A stretch of DNA of 64,000 bases from Kappaphycus alvarezii. Taxonomy: Eukaryota > Rhodophyta > Florideophyceae > Gigartinales > Solieriaceae. Shown here piece after piece: positions 32,245 to 43,500 of the stretch (positions are counted from its first letter, which is position 1; each line of letters begins with the position of its first letter). The notes under the pieces are model-generated. The model saw nothing but the letters and a program-made list of their open reading frames with translations. It was not told the DNA's origin and searched no databases. The stretch covers positions 62,001-126,000 of the forward strand of contig NADL03000118.1 in NCBI GenBank assembly GCA_002205965.3, read 5' to 3'. The translations under genes and the position numbers were made by a program.

Positions 32245-33620
32245 TCATATCCATAGGTATAGATCCATCAAATAAAAGGAGCTTGAGCATGTCAGATACA
32301 GGACTGTCCTTTTTTGTGAGCGGGTCGGAGGATTAATTGAACCAGGTATCCATAGCATTTTCTTGATTTTGTTCGTTTCGAAATTATATCGAATTAATTG
32401 AACATCCGCTCTAATAGATTTATCTTCAGGCACACGACAAGTAGATAGAGAGCTGAATAGATCTTTTGAATCAACAGCAACATGAAGAGGAATATTGATA
32501 TTTAGAAGTGTACTGTATGCTGCTGCAATAATTTTTCCTTCCTCGATAGCTTCACCAGCAGCCAATATTTCACCAGATGCAATAGATTTAACAGGACGCC
32601 GAGATAGATGTGAATGCCAATAAATTGTATGAAATATTGAATTACAATTTAAGGAGCCAATTAGCAACCCACCAATACATCCAAGTTGAGCATTTGTCGA
32701 TCCGGCTGGTTTTCCTGCATCAGAAAAAACAACAACTGATAAATTGAAATTTCCAGAAACTTCCGGGCGCCGATACGTGCTTGTAGAACCAAAAGATTTT
32801 AAATTCCGAAGCATAGAAGATTGGATAGATAAATCACGAACCAATGGATTTGACCTTTTCTGTTGTAAATAACTTGCTGTAAAGGCAGACACTGGAGATG
32901 CAACCATACCCAAATAGACAATTGATCCGTTTAACGAATTAAAAGCAAAGTTTTCAAATGAGTTCATTTCTTCATCAGGTTGTTTTCGACGATTTCTTGA
33001 TATTGAATGGGGTTCCAGTCCATTTAGCTTATCATCAGCTGAGACATTAATTTTATAGTCATCAAACTGCATGATTTTAACTCCATTGAAATAAAAAGAT
33101 CCAGGACTATGTACGATTGTACCAAGCTTATATACTTTCCCAAGATCTTGGATAAATTGCTTCTTAATATTTTTTTGTCCAGTAATAAGTATATCATCGA
33201 CCAATTTAACAACAAGCAGAATTAAGGATCCTTTTAAACTCATGAAAAATAATTGGGGTATATAAACGACTGATTTCAATCCGAGGTCAAAGAAAGTATT
33301 ATCAGAGTGTATTTGCCATTTTGCATTCGCGTTGACTAACCCATATGAAGCAGACAGTAATAACCAATAGAAGGATTTTTCGGAGCATTCCCGAGGAGGT
33401 CTCACATAAACATCTCGTAATGCTGATCCAGATTGTAAAAATGCAGACTTCACATCAACCTTTGATAAATTCCATTTAAAAATTGTAGCAATTGATAAGA
33501 GAATTCTAATTGCCATCGGAGAACAAGATTCCGAATCAGTTCTCAAATTATTTTTCTCCTTATCCTCATTTCCATGCGGAGCAATTCGAGCCTTGCAATA
33601 ATATTTTCCATCATCCAAAA
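32245..33620 (-). CDS. Copia reverse transcriptase and RNase H region
   Basis: A long open segment of about 457 codons. RT motifs are WNLSKVDVKSAFLQSG, ALRDVYVRPPRE, YWLLLSASYGLVNA and the active-site region VKLVDDILITG. A connection domain follows, then an RNase H-type end, VVFSDAGKPAGSTNAQLGCI, with a later AVDSKDLFSSLS. Order and motifs are those of Ty1/copia elements. The deeper lineage within copia cannot be assigned without a tree. Confidence 0.8.
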
Positions 33621-33649
33621 TTTTTATTTTGTATAAAACGTGACTGGAT

Positions 33650-35470
33650 ATTACATTCGAGTCGGGAGGAATTTTTGAAACATGAATTTTTGAACACGTA
33701 GTGAGAAAATTATTTTCTTCCGTATTGTACGCATTTGAAATAATATGGATGGAAGTCCAGATGCTTGATGAAGTAAAAATTCTTTAGATCCAAACCTTTT
33801 ATGATAAAAACTCAGATCTTTTTGTTCAGATGATTTCAATTCCGTTCCAGGTAACAACTCAATTTCATGCGCATCAATTCCATCGTTTTCATCAATAGGG
33901 ATATGAATTAAATTTTCAGGGTGCAGGGAACTAAGTTCAGATTCAATCGGAACATGTTCGAGAGATAATATGTTTTTAGATTCTGATAAATTTCCATCAA
34001 TTTCTGATTCATTATATTTTTCGACATCAGTATTCATATTTGGTTAAAATTACCATCATCAGAATGATCGTCAAAATTGTTTTCGCCCACATTCTTCACT
34101 TCGGTAATATTTGTTTCATCAGAAATATCTTCCACAGAATATTCAATAGACTGATTCAATAAATCATTTGCCTTTTGAATTTGGTATGCTAGTTCATTAG
34201 ATGAAACGGAATGTCGGACATCTTCAATTGCAGCATGTATAAATTTTCCATTGGATCCAGGTACTGTGACGATAAGAGATTTTTTGTCGAATTTCAATAC
34301 TGGTTTGGGCGATGACCAAGATCCTCTTTTCTGATTTGGTAGATGAATAAAAATTTCCACAATATCGCCAACATTAATTGGAATATCGGTCACAGACTTT
34401 GATTTTAGAATAAGATTTAATTTCCTCTTGGCTATTAGCTCATTATGAGCTTCTCTTAAATCATTTGGTAGACTTCGAGGACCAGAATTATCGATGGGTC
34501 GAGTGTGACCAGTGGCAAGCTCGTATGAAGAAACAACATCATTTCCATATAAATCATTCGATATTTGAAACATTCGAGCAATACGAACCGTATTACTTGC
34601 AGAAGAATCGGATATTTTTAAACGGATATAAATGTCTCTCAATATTTTATGTTTTGACTCAATATAATTTTTGTTATGGCGGCGGGAACCAATAGGACAA
34701 AACGAAATTCCTCTTTCCTCAAGATAGCTTCTAAAATTATCATTGTCAAACGCCTGATCTCCCATTAAATAGTTTAGGGTCCCAAAATGGTGTTAACCAG
34801 AGAGTCTCAATACAATCAACGCAATTTTCCATCCTTAAAGAGGGCACTATTGAACCAGTTGAATACCTGGTAACTGAGTCCATAATGTGAAAAATATCCA
34901 AGTTTTCCACAAAAAAATGATCCACACAAACCAATTCATTAAATCCGCGAGATATAGAGCTTAAAGATACTGCACGAGGATGAGATGGTTTTTTTGTGAC
35001 ATCACAAAATTTGCAGGAGTCAATTATGCTTGATAAATATTTTTTGCATTCATCGTCCCATATAAAATTTCTTTGTAACAATAGTTTTATATCATCATAA
35101 TTTGAGTGACCACATACATGTTTGTGAACCTTATTAATTATTTTCTTCTTTTCAGCCCAAGATATATTTTTTGATGTATTGATATTGTTGGAACAAATTG
35201 CTGATAGAAATGAGTTTTCAATAGGTTCGGATGATTGTATAAATATATTTCCGGTACATAACAATGATGACCATGATCCACCAATGTTATAGAATCGATT
35301 GAATTATTTGCGGACTCGAACTCGATGCGATTGTCCGTCATATGAATAATATTTGATTTTCTTGTGATATTTCTTCCAATAACCCATTGAGATGATCCAC
35401 TGATTATTAGATGCCTTATTTTAACCTGATTTCCATTGTCTGAAATAGCTGATAAAAATATTGAACCGAT
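33650..35470 (-). other. Copia integrase region
   Basis: Pieces show the His/Cys zinc-binding pattern (HKHVCGHSNYDDIKLLL ... DSCKFCDVTKKPSHP), the start of the catalytic core (ELVCVDHFFVENLDIFHIMD) and its continuation FCPIGSRRHNKNYIESKHKI. A charged spacer (about 33650-34100) leads to the RT. The region is not intact. Confidence 0.7.
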
Positions 35471-35700
35471 CATTTTTCTTTTTTCGCTTGAGTGGTCGCC
35501 ATTTCCGTATTGCCAGAAGGGCGTGTCCTTGATACATTCAGGAAGTTCATCAAGAATTCCATTCCATTCGGTAAAATAAATTTCGAAAGTGCTCGTAATT
35601 CAACAATACCCATTCCACTATACGGTGCTCCATCATCAAGTAACGGACCTGGGTATAACGTATTTGACGGAGAATCAAGCACCGTTTTTACCATATGAAA
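35470..35700 (-). other. Copia protease region
   Basis: A short segment with YPGPLLDDGAPYSGMGIVEL, resembling the aspartic protease active site of copia elements, between gag and integrase. Confidence 0.5.
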
Positions 35701-36619
35701 TGTTACGAACCAGAATCATTTTTGTCTTTGATATTTTCTGCATTTCCCATTCTAGATGATGAACCTTTATGATAATTTTTAGCACTCTTGCATTTATCTT
35801 TTTCATAGGCCCAATGGCCAATTTCTCCACATCGGTCACAAGTTGATTTTGCCTTGAGCGCAGCAAAGTCTTCAGGAGATAATCTTTGCTTATTATTTTT
35901 CTTGAAATTTTTCTTTTCTCCGTATGAAATATTTGATTGATTGAAGAGATATATTTTTGAGCATTTCCATATATTTGATTTGTATTTTTTGGTTTATCAC
36001 ATGCACGAATAATAGATGATATTTCTGAATATTTGATTAATTCTAGGATTTTTCCTTTTTCCAAATCGGCTTCTTCATGCTTCGGAGAAGCAGCAGCCAA
36101 AATAGATACTCGCTGGTTTGAATCAATTTTGGAATTAGCCAGGAGCAAAAATGATACCAGTGCTTCAGGTAATTTCGAAGTACCAGTAGATGAATGAAAT
36201 CGGGCAATTTGAGCATCAAACCGTGATTCAAAATTTTTGAAAGACTCACTATCACCACGAGTAGTGTGCAATAGATCTAAGAATTTTTGAAATGTATCTG
36301 ATATAGATGATAGAGGATCCACCTTATGAATAGCGTTAGCAATCGCTAATGCACCATTTTCAGACTGAATTTCTGTGTCTGGAATTTTCTTACAAATATC
36401 AAGAGCTCGTCCAAATAATTGTGATTGTAAGACAAGACCTTGTACTGCCTTAGGAACCTTATTAGAATTTGATGCTGGTAATAAATCATGAACAGATTTC
36501 CATTTTTGAACAGCATCAAAATATTTTTCTTGAGGTCCTTTACCATCCGTCCAAGGAGCCGTGCGAAGATCCCATGAAAATTTCGGCCTTGAAGGAATTT
36601 CGGGGCGATCTGGGCCCAT
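35700..36619 (-). CDS. Copia gag with C-terminal zinc knuckle
   Basis: It opens at the ATG at 36619 (MGPDRPEIPSRPKFSWDLRT), directly inside the primer-binding site. It is a helical Gag-like protein (WTDGKGPQEKYFDAVQKWKS; FESRFDAQIARFHSSTG). The region near 35800-35840 codes a Cys/His knuckle, CDRCGEIGHWAYEKDKC. Gag packages RNA in cytoplasmic particles. Identification rests on position and knuckle. Confidence 0.65.
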
Positions 36620-36622
36620 AAC
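36610..36622 (-). other. Copia primer-binding site (internal tRNA-iMet)
   Basis: Immediately after the 5' LTR the minus strand reads GTTATGGGCCCAG. This is complementary to the anticodon arm of eukaryotic initiator tRNA-Met (CTGGGCCCATAAC). Copia-type elements are known to prime from an internal, half-tRNA site in initiator tRNA-Met. The gag ATG lies inside this site. Confidence 0.75.
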
Positions 36623-37175
36623 TGCAAAATAATTGGGATAGGTAGATCCAAATAATAATAAATAGTTCCAACTTGAATAAATAAATAAATGCCACAATCG
36701 GACTTAGAATGAATAATGAATAGAAAACCAAATTTAATAATATCTGATCGAGGGGAATATTTCGATAGCCCGAGGATGTAAAAATATTTCTAACAACCTA
36801 GACTACTTATACTCTACACCAGGGTGAACCTGCTACAAAAATCAGGTGAGCCGTTCAATAATTTTGGTAGACATAATTTAGGCTCAGCAATAATTATTGC
36901 AGTATTTTCCAGGTAAGCAATCATCCAGATAATAATTTGTTGGTAGCATAAATGTAGTAATTATAGCCTGTATAATATAAAAACCCAACTGTAGGACATA
37001 AAAATTATTTCACACTGAATTCAGCATAAAATAGTGCCAGTGTAAAATAGATAAAATTATTCCTTGATGATTCATAATAAATATAAATTGTGGGCCTCAA
37101 TAAAAATATTGCTCCACAATTCAGCATCAATGTAGGACACCGGGATAGAGATTAAAATTTTGGTCAATTTTCACA
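36623..37175 (-). repeat. Copia element 5' LTR
   Basis: 553 bp, nearly identical to 31622-32173. It should hold the promoter of the minus-strand transcript. It is followed by the target duplication TATAT (37176-37180) and the rest of the split R1 repeat. Confidence 0.9.
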
Positions 37176-37200
37176 TATATCCCATCTATCCCATCTATCG

Positions 37201-38221
37201 TGTACCTCTAATACACCAACTATCTGAATACAGTATTCTCGACCTGTTCGACGTAGCAACACACACAATCCTTATGCAGACCAATTGCTCACCTCTTCGA
37301 TTGCGTAGAGTGCATGGGGTGACACCCTCCGATCCTGCGTTATGGTCAGACGCTATTTTAGCCGGAATCTGCTTCCGGAAAACTCCTCTAGTCCCCATCA
37401 CTTCGGTCCCGGCAGCAAATTAATCTTCTTTCGCCCACATCTATGGAATCTTCGGCAACGAGAACAAATGCCATAAGAGATCATAGTCTAGACTTCATTC
37501 ATCGTCAAGTCGTTCAGCGCAGGCCGCCGAATTATTCTTTCTCCAGGAATCTTTCCAGTAGATTCGCTTCATGAAGCGCACGAATGTCTCGACCTATCAA
37601 AGTTACTCGGTTTTTCGTTACGCACCACAATATTCTATCACAAACCCCGAACGCAGGCGAAAGGAGTGCATATAAAAAATTCAAATTCATCTGGTCTACT
37701 CCCAGTACCTACGGGTCCAGTTGCCCACCACCATGGACTGCAATTGGACGCCTTTCTTCTTCCACACCCCACCATTATCATGGCGAAAGACTTACTGCCT
37801 TTCCCCTTTCTAGTTTCCCCTACGGATTCCATATTCACTCATCTAACAGCTACCTCTTTCGGATGGCCGCTGATTCGAGGACAGTATTTAATAGCGAGAG
37901 TGTTTGGGCTTTACTTGGCGTGGAATTCCTTTTACTAAATGAAAAGTAACAGCCACAGCAATGAAATCTACCGTAGTTCTGCATATATGACCGAGCCATA
38001 TAAGCAGTAGAATATGAAGGTTGCGAGTAACATATTGGCGGCTCGTAAATCCAACCTGATAGCAATCAAAATTATCAAAAGCGGTTAATGGGTTCTCTTA
38101 CTGCGGGTGGTACAAAGATTGGTAGTTCTGCGGATTTGCATTCAAACCATGGTACAGGTTTCAAAGTAAGAGTAACTGAGCACTTCCGCGAAATAAAAAG
38201 GGAGAAGCAATGGTCCATTTA
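37201..38221. other. No gene recognised; R3-like copy at 38087-38150
   Basis: Mixed sequence. Open frames up to about 120 codons (37584-37949, +) have no recognisable motif. An R3-like repeat reads CTCTTACTGCGGGTGGTACA at 38095-38114, followed by AAGATTGGTAG and a segment also similar to 3270-3310 (GCATTCAAACCATGGTAC). Confidence 0.35.
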
Positions 38222-38313
38222 CTGCTACCCTTTTTGAGAGTTGCGGTTGTCTGGAAAACCATGGGATAGACCGGATGTATCTTCCAAGAGTAAACACCCA
38301 AACCTTTTCCCCT
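38222..38313 (-). repeat. R1 dispersed repeat, copy 12 (long)
   Basis: The plus strand reads CTACCCTTTTTGAGAGTTGC, GGTTGTCTGGAAAACCATGG, GATAGACCGGATGTATCTTC, CAAGAGTAAACACCCAAACC, then TTTTCCCC. This is the full reverse complement of the R1 core. Confidence 0.75.
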
Positions 38314-38449
38314 TTACTACTAGAGATAAGCTTGCTGATACCCAGCCAACATGCATGGCAGTGTGGAATGAAAAGCAACAGCTGGCCAATTTAACATGCT
38401 GTGGCGTTGGAAGTGACCATCTATGGTACGTGGCGTCCTTGAAGGAGAA

Positions 38450-38497
38450 GGGGAAAGTGTTGGGTGTCTTACTGCTGGAGGATATATTCAGTCTATT
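38450..38497 (+). repeat. R1 dispersed repeat, copy 13 (partial)
   Basis: It reads GGGGAAAGTGTTGGGTGTCT, TACTGCTGGAGGATATATTC, then AGTCTATT. It is opposite in orientation to copy 12, so the pair forms an inverted arrangement about 230 bp apart. Confidence 0.6.
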
Positions 38498-38519
38498 GAA
38501 GGAGAATGGCTCTGAAAAT

Positions 38520-38715
38520 GATCCACATGCATAGACCGTAGCGCAAGCTGTACTGTCTAATGCGGCATGCCTCCTCCCTTGCCTTGACCCGTCGATGTAG
38601 TCACAGGGTCACGGAGACGCAGAACCGTTTCTGTTTTTCCTTTCCTTCTCTCCAAACTCCGTTTAGATTCCCCCCTAGAAGTGTCAGACGACGGAGTAAC
38701 CTACCGCACATTCCC
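38520..38715 (-). repeat. R2 dispersed repeat, minus orientation
   Basis: The plus strand reads CAAGCTGTACTGTCTAATGC, CCCGTCGATGTAGTCAC, AACCGTTTCTG, CTCTCCAAACTCCGTTTAGA, CTAGAAGTGTCAGACGACGG, then AGTAACCTACC. This is colinear with the reverse complement of 22585-22790. Confidence 0.65.
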
Positions 38716-39384
38716 CCTCTCACCAAGGGTATTGGTCCAGGGCGCTACTCTAGACCGCTCGTGCAACGCTCTTGGTCGTGGAGGGCGCATCGGGGTCTCC
38801 CTCCGATAAATTAGATGGGATCGATGGCGGCATATTCGTAACGAATAATCCGGCTTCATAGCAGGATTACCAGGTGGATTTATCTTATATTTTAAGGCTA
38901 TCGGCTCTACGAGATGTGCCGAATTTTGGCCTTGTTCGACTCTATTCTCTTTATGAATGAACAAAAAAAAATATTTCTGCTAAAATATTCACCTCGTTGT
39001 ATTTTAGATAGATAATCAATTTAACACGCATACCGTAGGGCCTTCCATTTTCATTACAACTTGAATACAACTTTACGTATCTGCAGATTGAGTTTGTTCT
39101 CAGTAAATTTGTTGTGAAAAAAGAAATATGATGTTTCATGCGAAGTTGAGGTGAGTTCCAGTTTAAAACACATCTGGAAGTTCCAAGTATTATATCCCTG
39201 AAAAATTCTGTTCTTAATGTAGGAATTCTGCAAATTGGAGGTTGGCGTCTATTTTCATGTTTAAAGAGATAATTAGCTATGCACTCGATATGTAGCAGAA
39301 CTATATCTTAAAATAATCGAAATTATGTAAATAACCTCCAAATATCAAAAAAATGTAATATATCAAACCAGTTTGATGGTGTGA
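38716..39384. other. No gene recognised
   Basis: A transition from GC-balanced to AT-rich sequence, with short open frames and no motif, up to the 3' boundary of the family A unit at 39385. Confidence 0.35.
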
Positions 39385-40560
39385 AAATGGCGCCGACGGA
39401 AAAGGGAACCACTAGCTACCCGAGATGAGAGTCTTGGTGAGCGAATAAAATGCTACGGCGGACGTTAACGGGTGGTGTAAAGGATTGGGCGTGAAAGCTG
39501 AGTGACTACTCTAGTAGCCACCTTAAAATGGGCAGGCTTTACCACCTATGCTCTACGACTGGCGTAAAGAAAAGTTCTTGGGTATGAACTTGGCTCTCAA
39601 CTTCCTAAATATTTGGGACTGGACCTGAAGTGTCTGCCAACTTTCTTCCGTCTCATGGAGGAAGCTATTTACTTAGCTTATATAGACTTTTTCGCAACGT
39701 GAAATCTTGATAAAACTACAAGAAGCACCAGAAAAAGTAGGAAAGACTTCATGTGGACGCAAACAGTTTGACAAAAGATACTTGCATGAAACTAAATGAA
39801 TCTACTTCTCAAAATATCATCCTCTAGATCAGATCCTAGTACTTCCCTTAAGGCATCATAAGTGCCCATGTACTCCCCACATATACCCACGGATGGCCCG
39901 CAATTGTCCGCCCCTTCCTACACTGAAAACAGCTCACCTGAATCCCTCCCAACCGGTCCATGATTGGACTACTTGGTCCAACCAGTTTATTCCTTCCCCT
40001 TCCATATGACCCGGCTCGAGGCCCCCTTCTTCGTCCGCGGACTCCTCTACTTCCTCTCCCTCCCCGGCCTCCTCTTCGGACTCGACCTCGATCCCCTTGT
40101 TCCATCTCGTAGAAGAGCTTGGTGGCCACCTTCTCCCAAAGCAGTCCCCTGCCTTACCATTCTCATCTCCAGAGTCCCCCCTACCGATTCATGTGCTTCG
40201 ATATCCAGGTGACGGGCAACCAGCTCCGTCAAGCGTTTCCTGGTTTGGCGACGGAGGTAGTCCTCGACATCGGTTAGAACAGGTAGGAGTAAAAAAGGAA
40301 ATTGATGGGGCGAGAGTGAAGGGTTTCGGCAATGGGACGAGAAGGAGGGAGTCGGTTCATGATAGATGCCAAGGAGGGGTGTGAATTGTCGATGTGTTGT
40401 TCTAGGACGAAGATAAAATTTTGGGGGTGTCCGATGTGTTTGAATAGCGCCAACCGGTTCAGATTGAGAGGCCCGCTGAATCAAAAAGTAGGCGAAAATT
40501 GGCCTTATAGTGGGATTTAGTGATAACAGCATTAAAAGGGGTGATTTGTGGCGAAAATCA
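39385..40560 (-). pseudogene. Family A unit, subtype 2 (broken)
   Basis: Colinear along its whole length with the 4697-5830 unit. It shares the 5' segment with CGCCTACTTTTTGATTCAGC and a TTTTTAA box near 40530. Its ATG at 40360 (MNRLPPSRPIAETLHSRP) resembles the MTNLPP start of the 21.3 kb copy. Block 1 is DVEDYLRRQTRKRLTELVAR (about 40270-40210). Block 2 is EKVATKLFYEMEQGIEVESE with an acidic run. Block 3 is NWLDQVV, then VGICGEYMGTYDALREVLGS and DLEDDILRSRFI, with a stop at 39794-39792. Several frame changes separate the blocks. The 3' flank ends GTCGGCGCCATTTTCACA at 39385. Function is unknown. Confidence 0.65.
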
Positions 40561-43500
40561 TGTGTATAAATTTGTTAAGGAAAAAGATATTTAGGGGCGA
40601 CCACGATCAATAAACGGAGAAGAATAAAAGAATTACCATCGAAGGGGAAGGTAATCACTCATAAAATGAGGAGCGGAAAAAAGGAAATAGTGTAAAGAAA
40701 TGTAAAATTCGTGACGCAAAAGAACAAGAAAGTGAAGGTAGGAACCAAAGGAAAGTGAATGAGTAGAGAAACGTAAACGTGAGTGACTTTGTGCGGGTAA
40801 GGATACCCCAGTTTCTCTTAACACAGTTTAACATTTTACAAAGTTTGAGCTAGACTATACTGAAAGTATAAGTACAGCCAAATGGACCCCTGCCAAGTAT
40901 TTTGCGATGCACGCGGTGATTAATGATATGCAAGGATGGTCACCTCTACGGTTACGAGTGTCGAACATGTTTCAACCTCAGTAAGAATCTGCTGTAAATG
41001 AGGGATTTTCAATTGAAAACCGATGTAGACCATTACTATGAAGAGGAAAGGTAGAAAAATTCATTCGGCGGAAAAGCCCAATCTATTTCTTGAGACAGGG
41101 TTTCATTGGTTCTAATCTACGTTTTACTGATGAGCTTCGGTATTTTCGTTGCATCAATTGATCTCGCGTACTTTATGCAGTAGGCTGTTTAGTTTTGCGT
41201 AGCTTGTACTTGAATTTGCACAAATTCAATTGAATTGCATTAGGTGACAGTTGTAAACAGGATCCATTGACACATACCGCTTGATGATTTCTATTACGCT
41301 TTTTTTAAGTTTCGGGCCGAGGCAGTGAATTGAAATATAATTCCACAATCGCTTTCTGCGTTCGAACATTAAAAAAGATACATACATCCTGCATGAATAT
41401 TTGGTGAATAAATATCTTTCAACTTATTGGAACTAGGGTTTGGTTTTTGTGGAAGCTATAATAATGTCGTTGGCACCAAATGAAAGATCTAGATAGTGAA
41501 ACGGGAATGGACAAAGAAAATGGATTACAGCATTTCTTTTAGTTTTTGAGGACCAATCTCGAACTTTATGCTCAGAGTTTTCGAGAGTAAAATCAATATT
41601 TATAAATATGGACAACTTGTGAAAAGATTCAGATTTCGAAAGAGTGCTCTAATTCGAAAAAATTCCAATTCGGTCGAGAATAGACATCGAGATTTAAATT
41701 CCTAGTGCTTATAGCCAAATAAATACTGCTGGATTTATTATGAGTCATTCCTAAAGACTTTCAGAGGTGACTTCTAAATTTCTGAAAATTTTGTAGAACA
41801 TTTTGTCTTACTTCTTTCTTTCAAGTTTTTCTCCATAATCATTTTCTTGTGGAGAATAGGAAATAGTGAAAAATAAAAACTTAGTAAACAAAATTTCAAG
41901 ATGAATTGTGAGTGAGAAAAACTGGTTAAGCCCAATAAATATTTTATTTAGTTTAAACTGTACTTTTCTGTGAGGAAACATTTTGAAAATTAATTTCTGA
42001 AATAATTTAATTTTTGTCTTCCATGTTTAAAAATATGTCACTGAAGAAAATGTTATTTCATCTTGAGCATGTTATTTTGTGACTTAAAGAAACACCTTTA
42101 ATGTTAATTTTAGAAGGCAGAAATATCGTTTGATACCCCAATTTGACAAAAAACGTATTTCGACAAGAAGGATAATGTTTGGATAGTGTTTGGTATTTAC
42201 CAGCAAGTTACGATGCCATGAAAAGTTTGGTTGATATCACGTGGTTCAATAGTTTTTGTAGTATCTATTTTCTACACTTTAAGAAATAGTATTTTGATTT
42301 TAATTTTGTGTCTTTAGACTATCTAATTCAGTGAAATGCCCAGAATTTTAAATTGGAACGTAAATTAGGAATAAAAAAGAGAAGCGCACATCAACACAAA
42401 TACTAGAAATAATACTGGACAGCATAATATAATCATATTCAAAAATAAAAAGGCGCATAAATGCAATTTTTTGTGGGTATATCAATCGAAGCTTCACCAT
42501 AAAGAGAAAATGTTTGCTTTAAATACAAATTTTACATTAAAGTAGGAAAATTGATAACTAAGTTATTTATTTTTCCATATTTTTCTATTTTTAATATATA
42601 CTGCTAGACTCAGATCGATTCAGGATCTTGTGTAGTTGCATCAGTGGTTATGGAATAAATTAGAAATAAGCTAACAATTGAGATATGCTTTTTGTAATAT
42701 TACCTCCTGATATTGTAAATGCTCCTTTTTTGATCCCAAGTAAGCCATACGCTGAAGTCATTGTAGTTTTTACTTCCGGATATAATCTGTATGCACGGCG
42801 ATTATATAAATTGAACGCATATTTATCGCCTTTTCAATCCGTGTTATGCATTTACGCCTAAAATGCTGAGTAAACCTGAGATACCCTACTAGAATAGGTT
42901 ATTCATTGTTACCCAAACTATGGTGAATTTTGGAATGCTATAAAATTTCAACAGTTGTCTAGACGACATAATGGAAACCTCGGATACTATGATGCACATT
43001 GAATAGAAGATGAAGCAGAATTTTTGAAAAAAGTATATCAACCGCTAAAATATATATTTGGAGAAACTTTTGTGTCTGAACTTTGATGAACTACCGAAAG
43101 GTAAATCTTAATAATACCCAAAGTTTCAAATTGGAAACGAACGGCAGAAAAAAACTTAATCTGCATGGACATTAGATTTTTCTCCGGTGAGGATTTTTTC
43201 CCTCACATGACCTTTTCAGCACATCATAGATATATTCCGTTTTAAGTCATGCGATCTATCTTCGGTCTGTATCTTTCTAGCTTCATCTTTAAAAGGAGCA
43301 TAAGAATGATGAGCGGGCAGCAAAGACGTCCTTACATTAACCCTTTTCCCTTCTTTTCAACTTTCCCTCATTCAATGAATGAAAAGTTTTGCCACGCCCG
43401 AAATATAAAGATATTATTATTAATAACAGGCATTTAAAAATTTAAAAATCAAAAATGTGGGTTTTGTAAGCGAATTTTTGTTTTTTCCTCCTTTTGTAGT

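Larger units (their letters stand above)
31622..37175 (-). mobile_element. Ty1/copia-type LTR retrotransposon (broken, recent)
   Basis: A 5.55-kb element on the minus strand, bounded by LTRs of 552 and 553 bp (TG...CA) that differ at only about half a dozen sites. A 5-bp target duplication TATAT flanks it (31617-31621, 37176-37180). Order from its 5' end: LTR, tRNA-Met internal primer site, gag with Cys/His knuckle, protease, integrase, reverse transcriptase, RNase H, polypurine tract, LTR. Integrase before RT identifies the copia order. Near-identity of the LTRs implies a recent insertion. The coding region is broken, with several (about three to five) breaks, so this copy is probably not autonomous. 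Confidence 0.9.
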
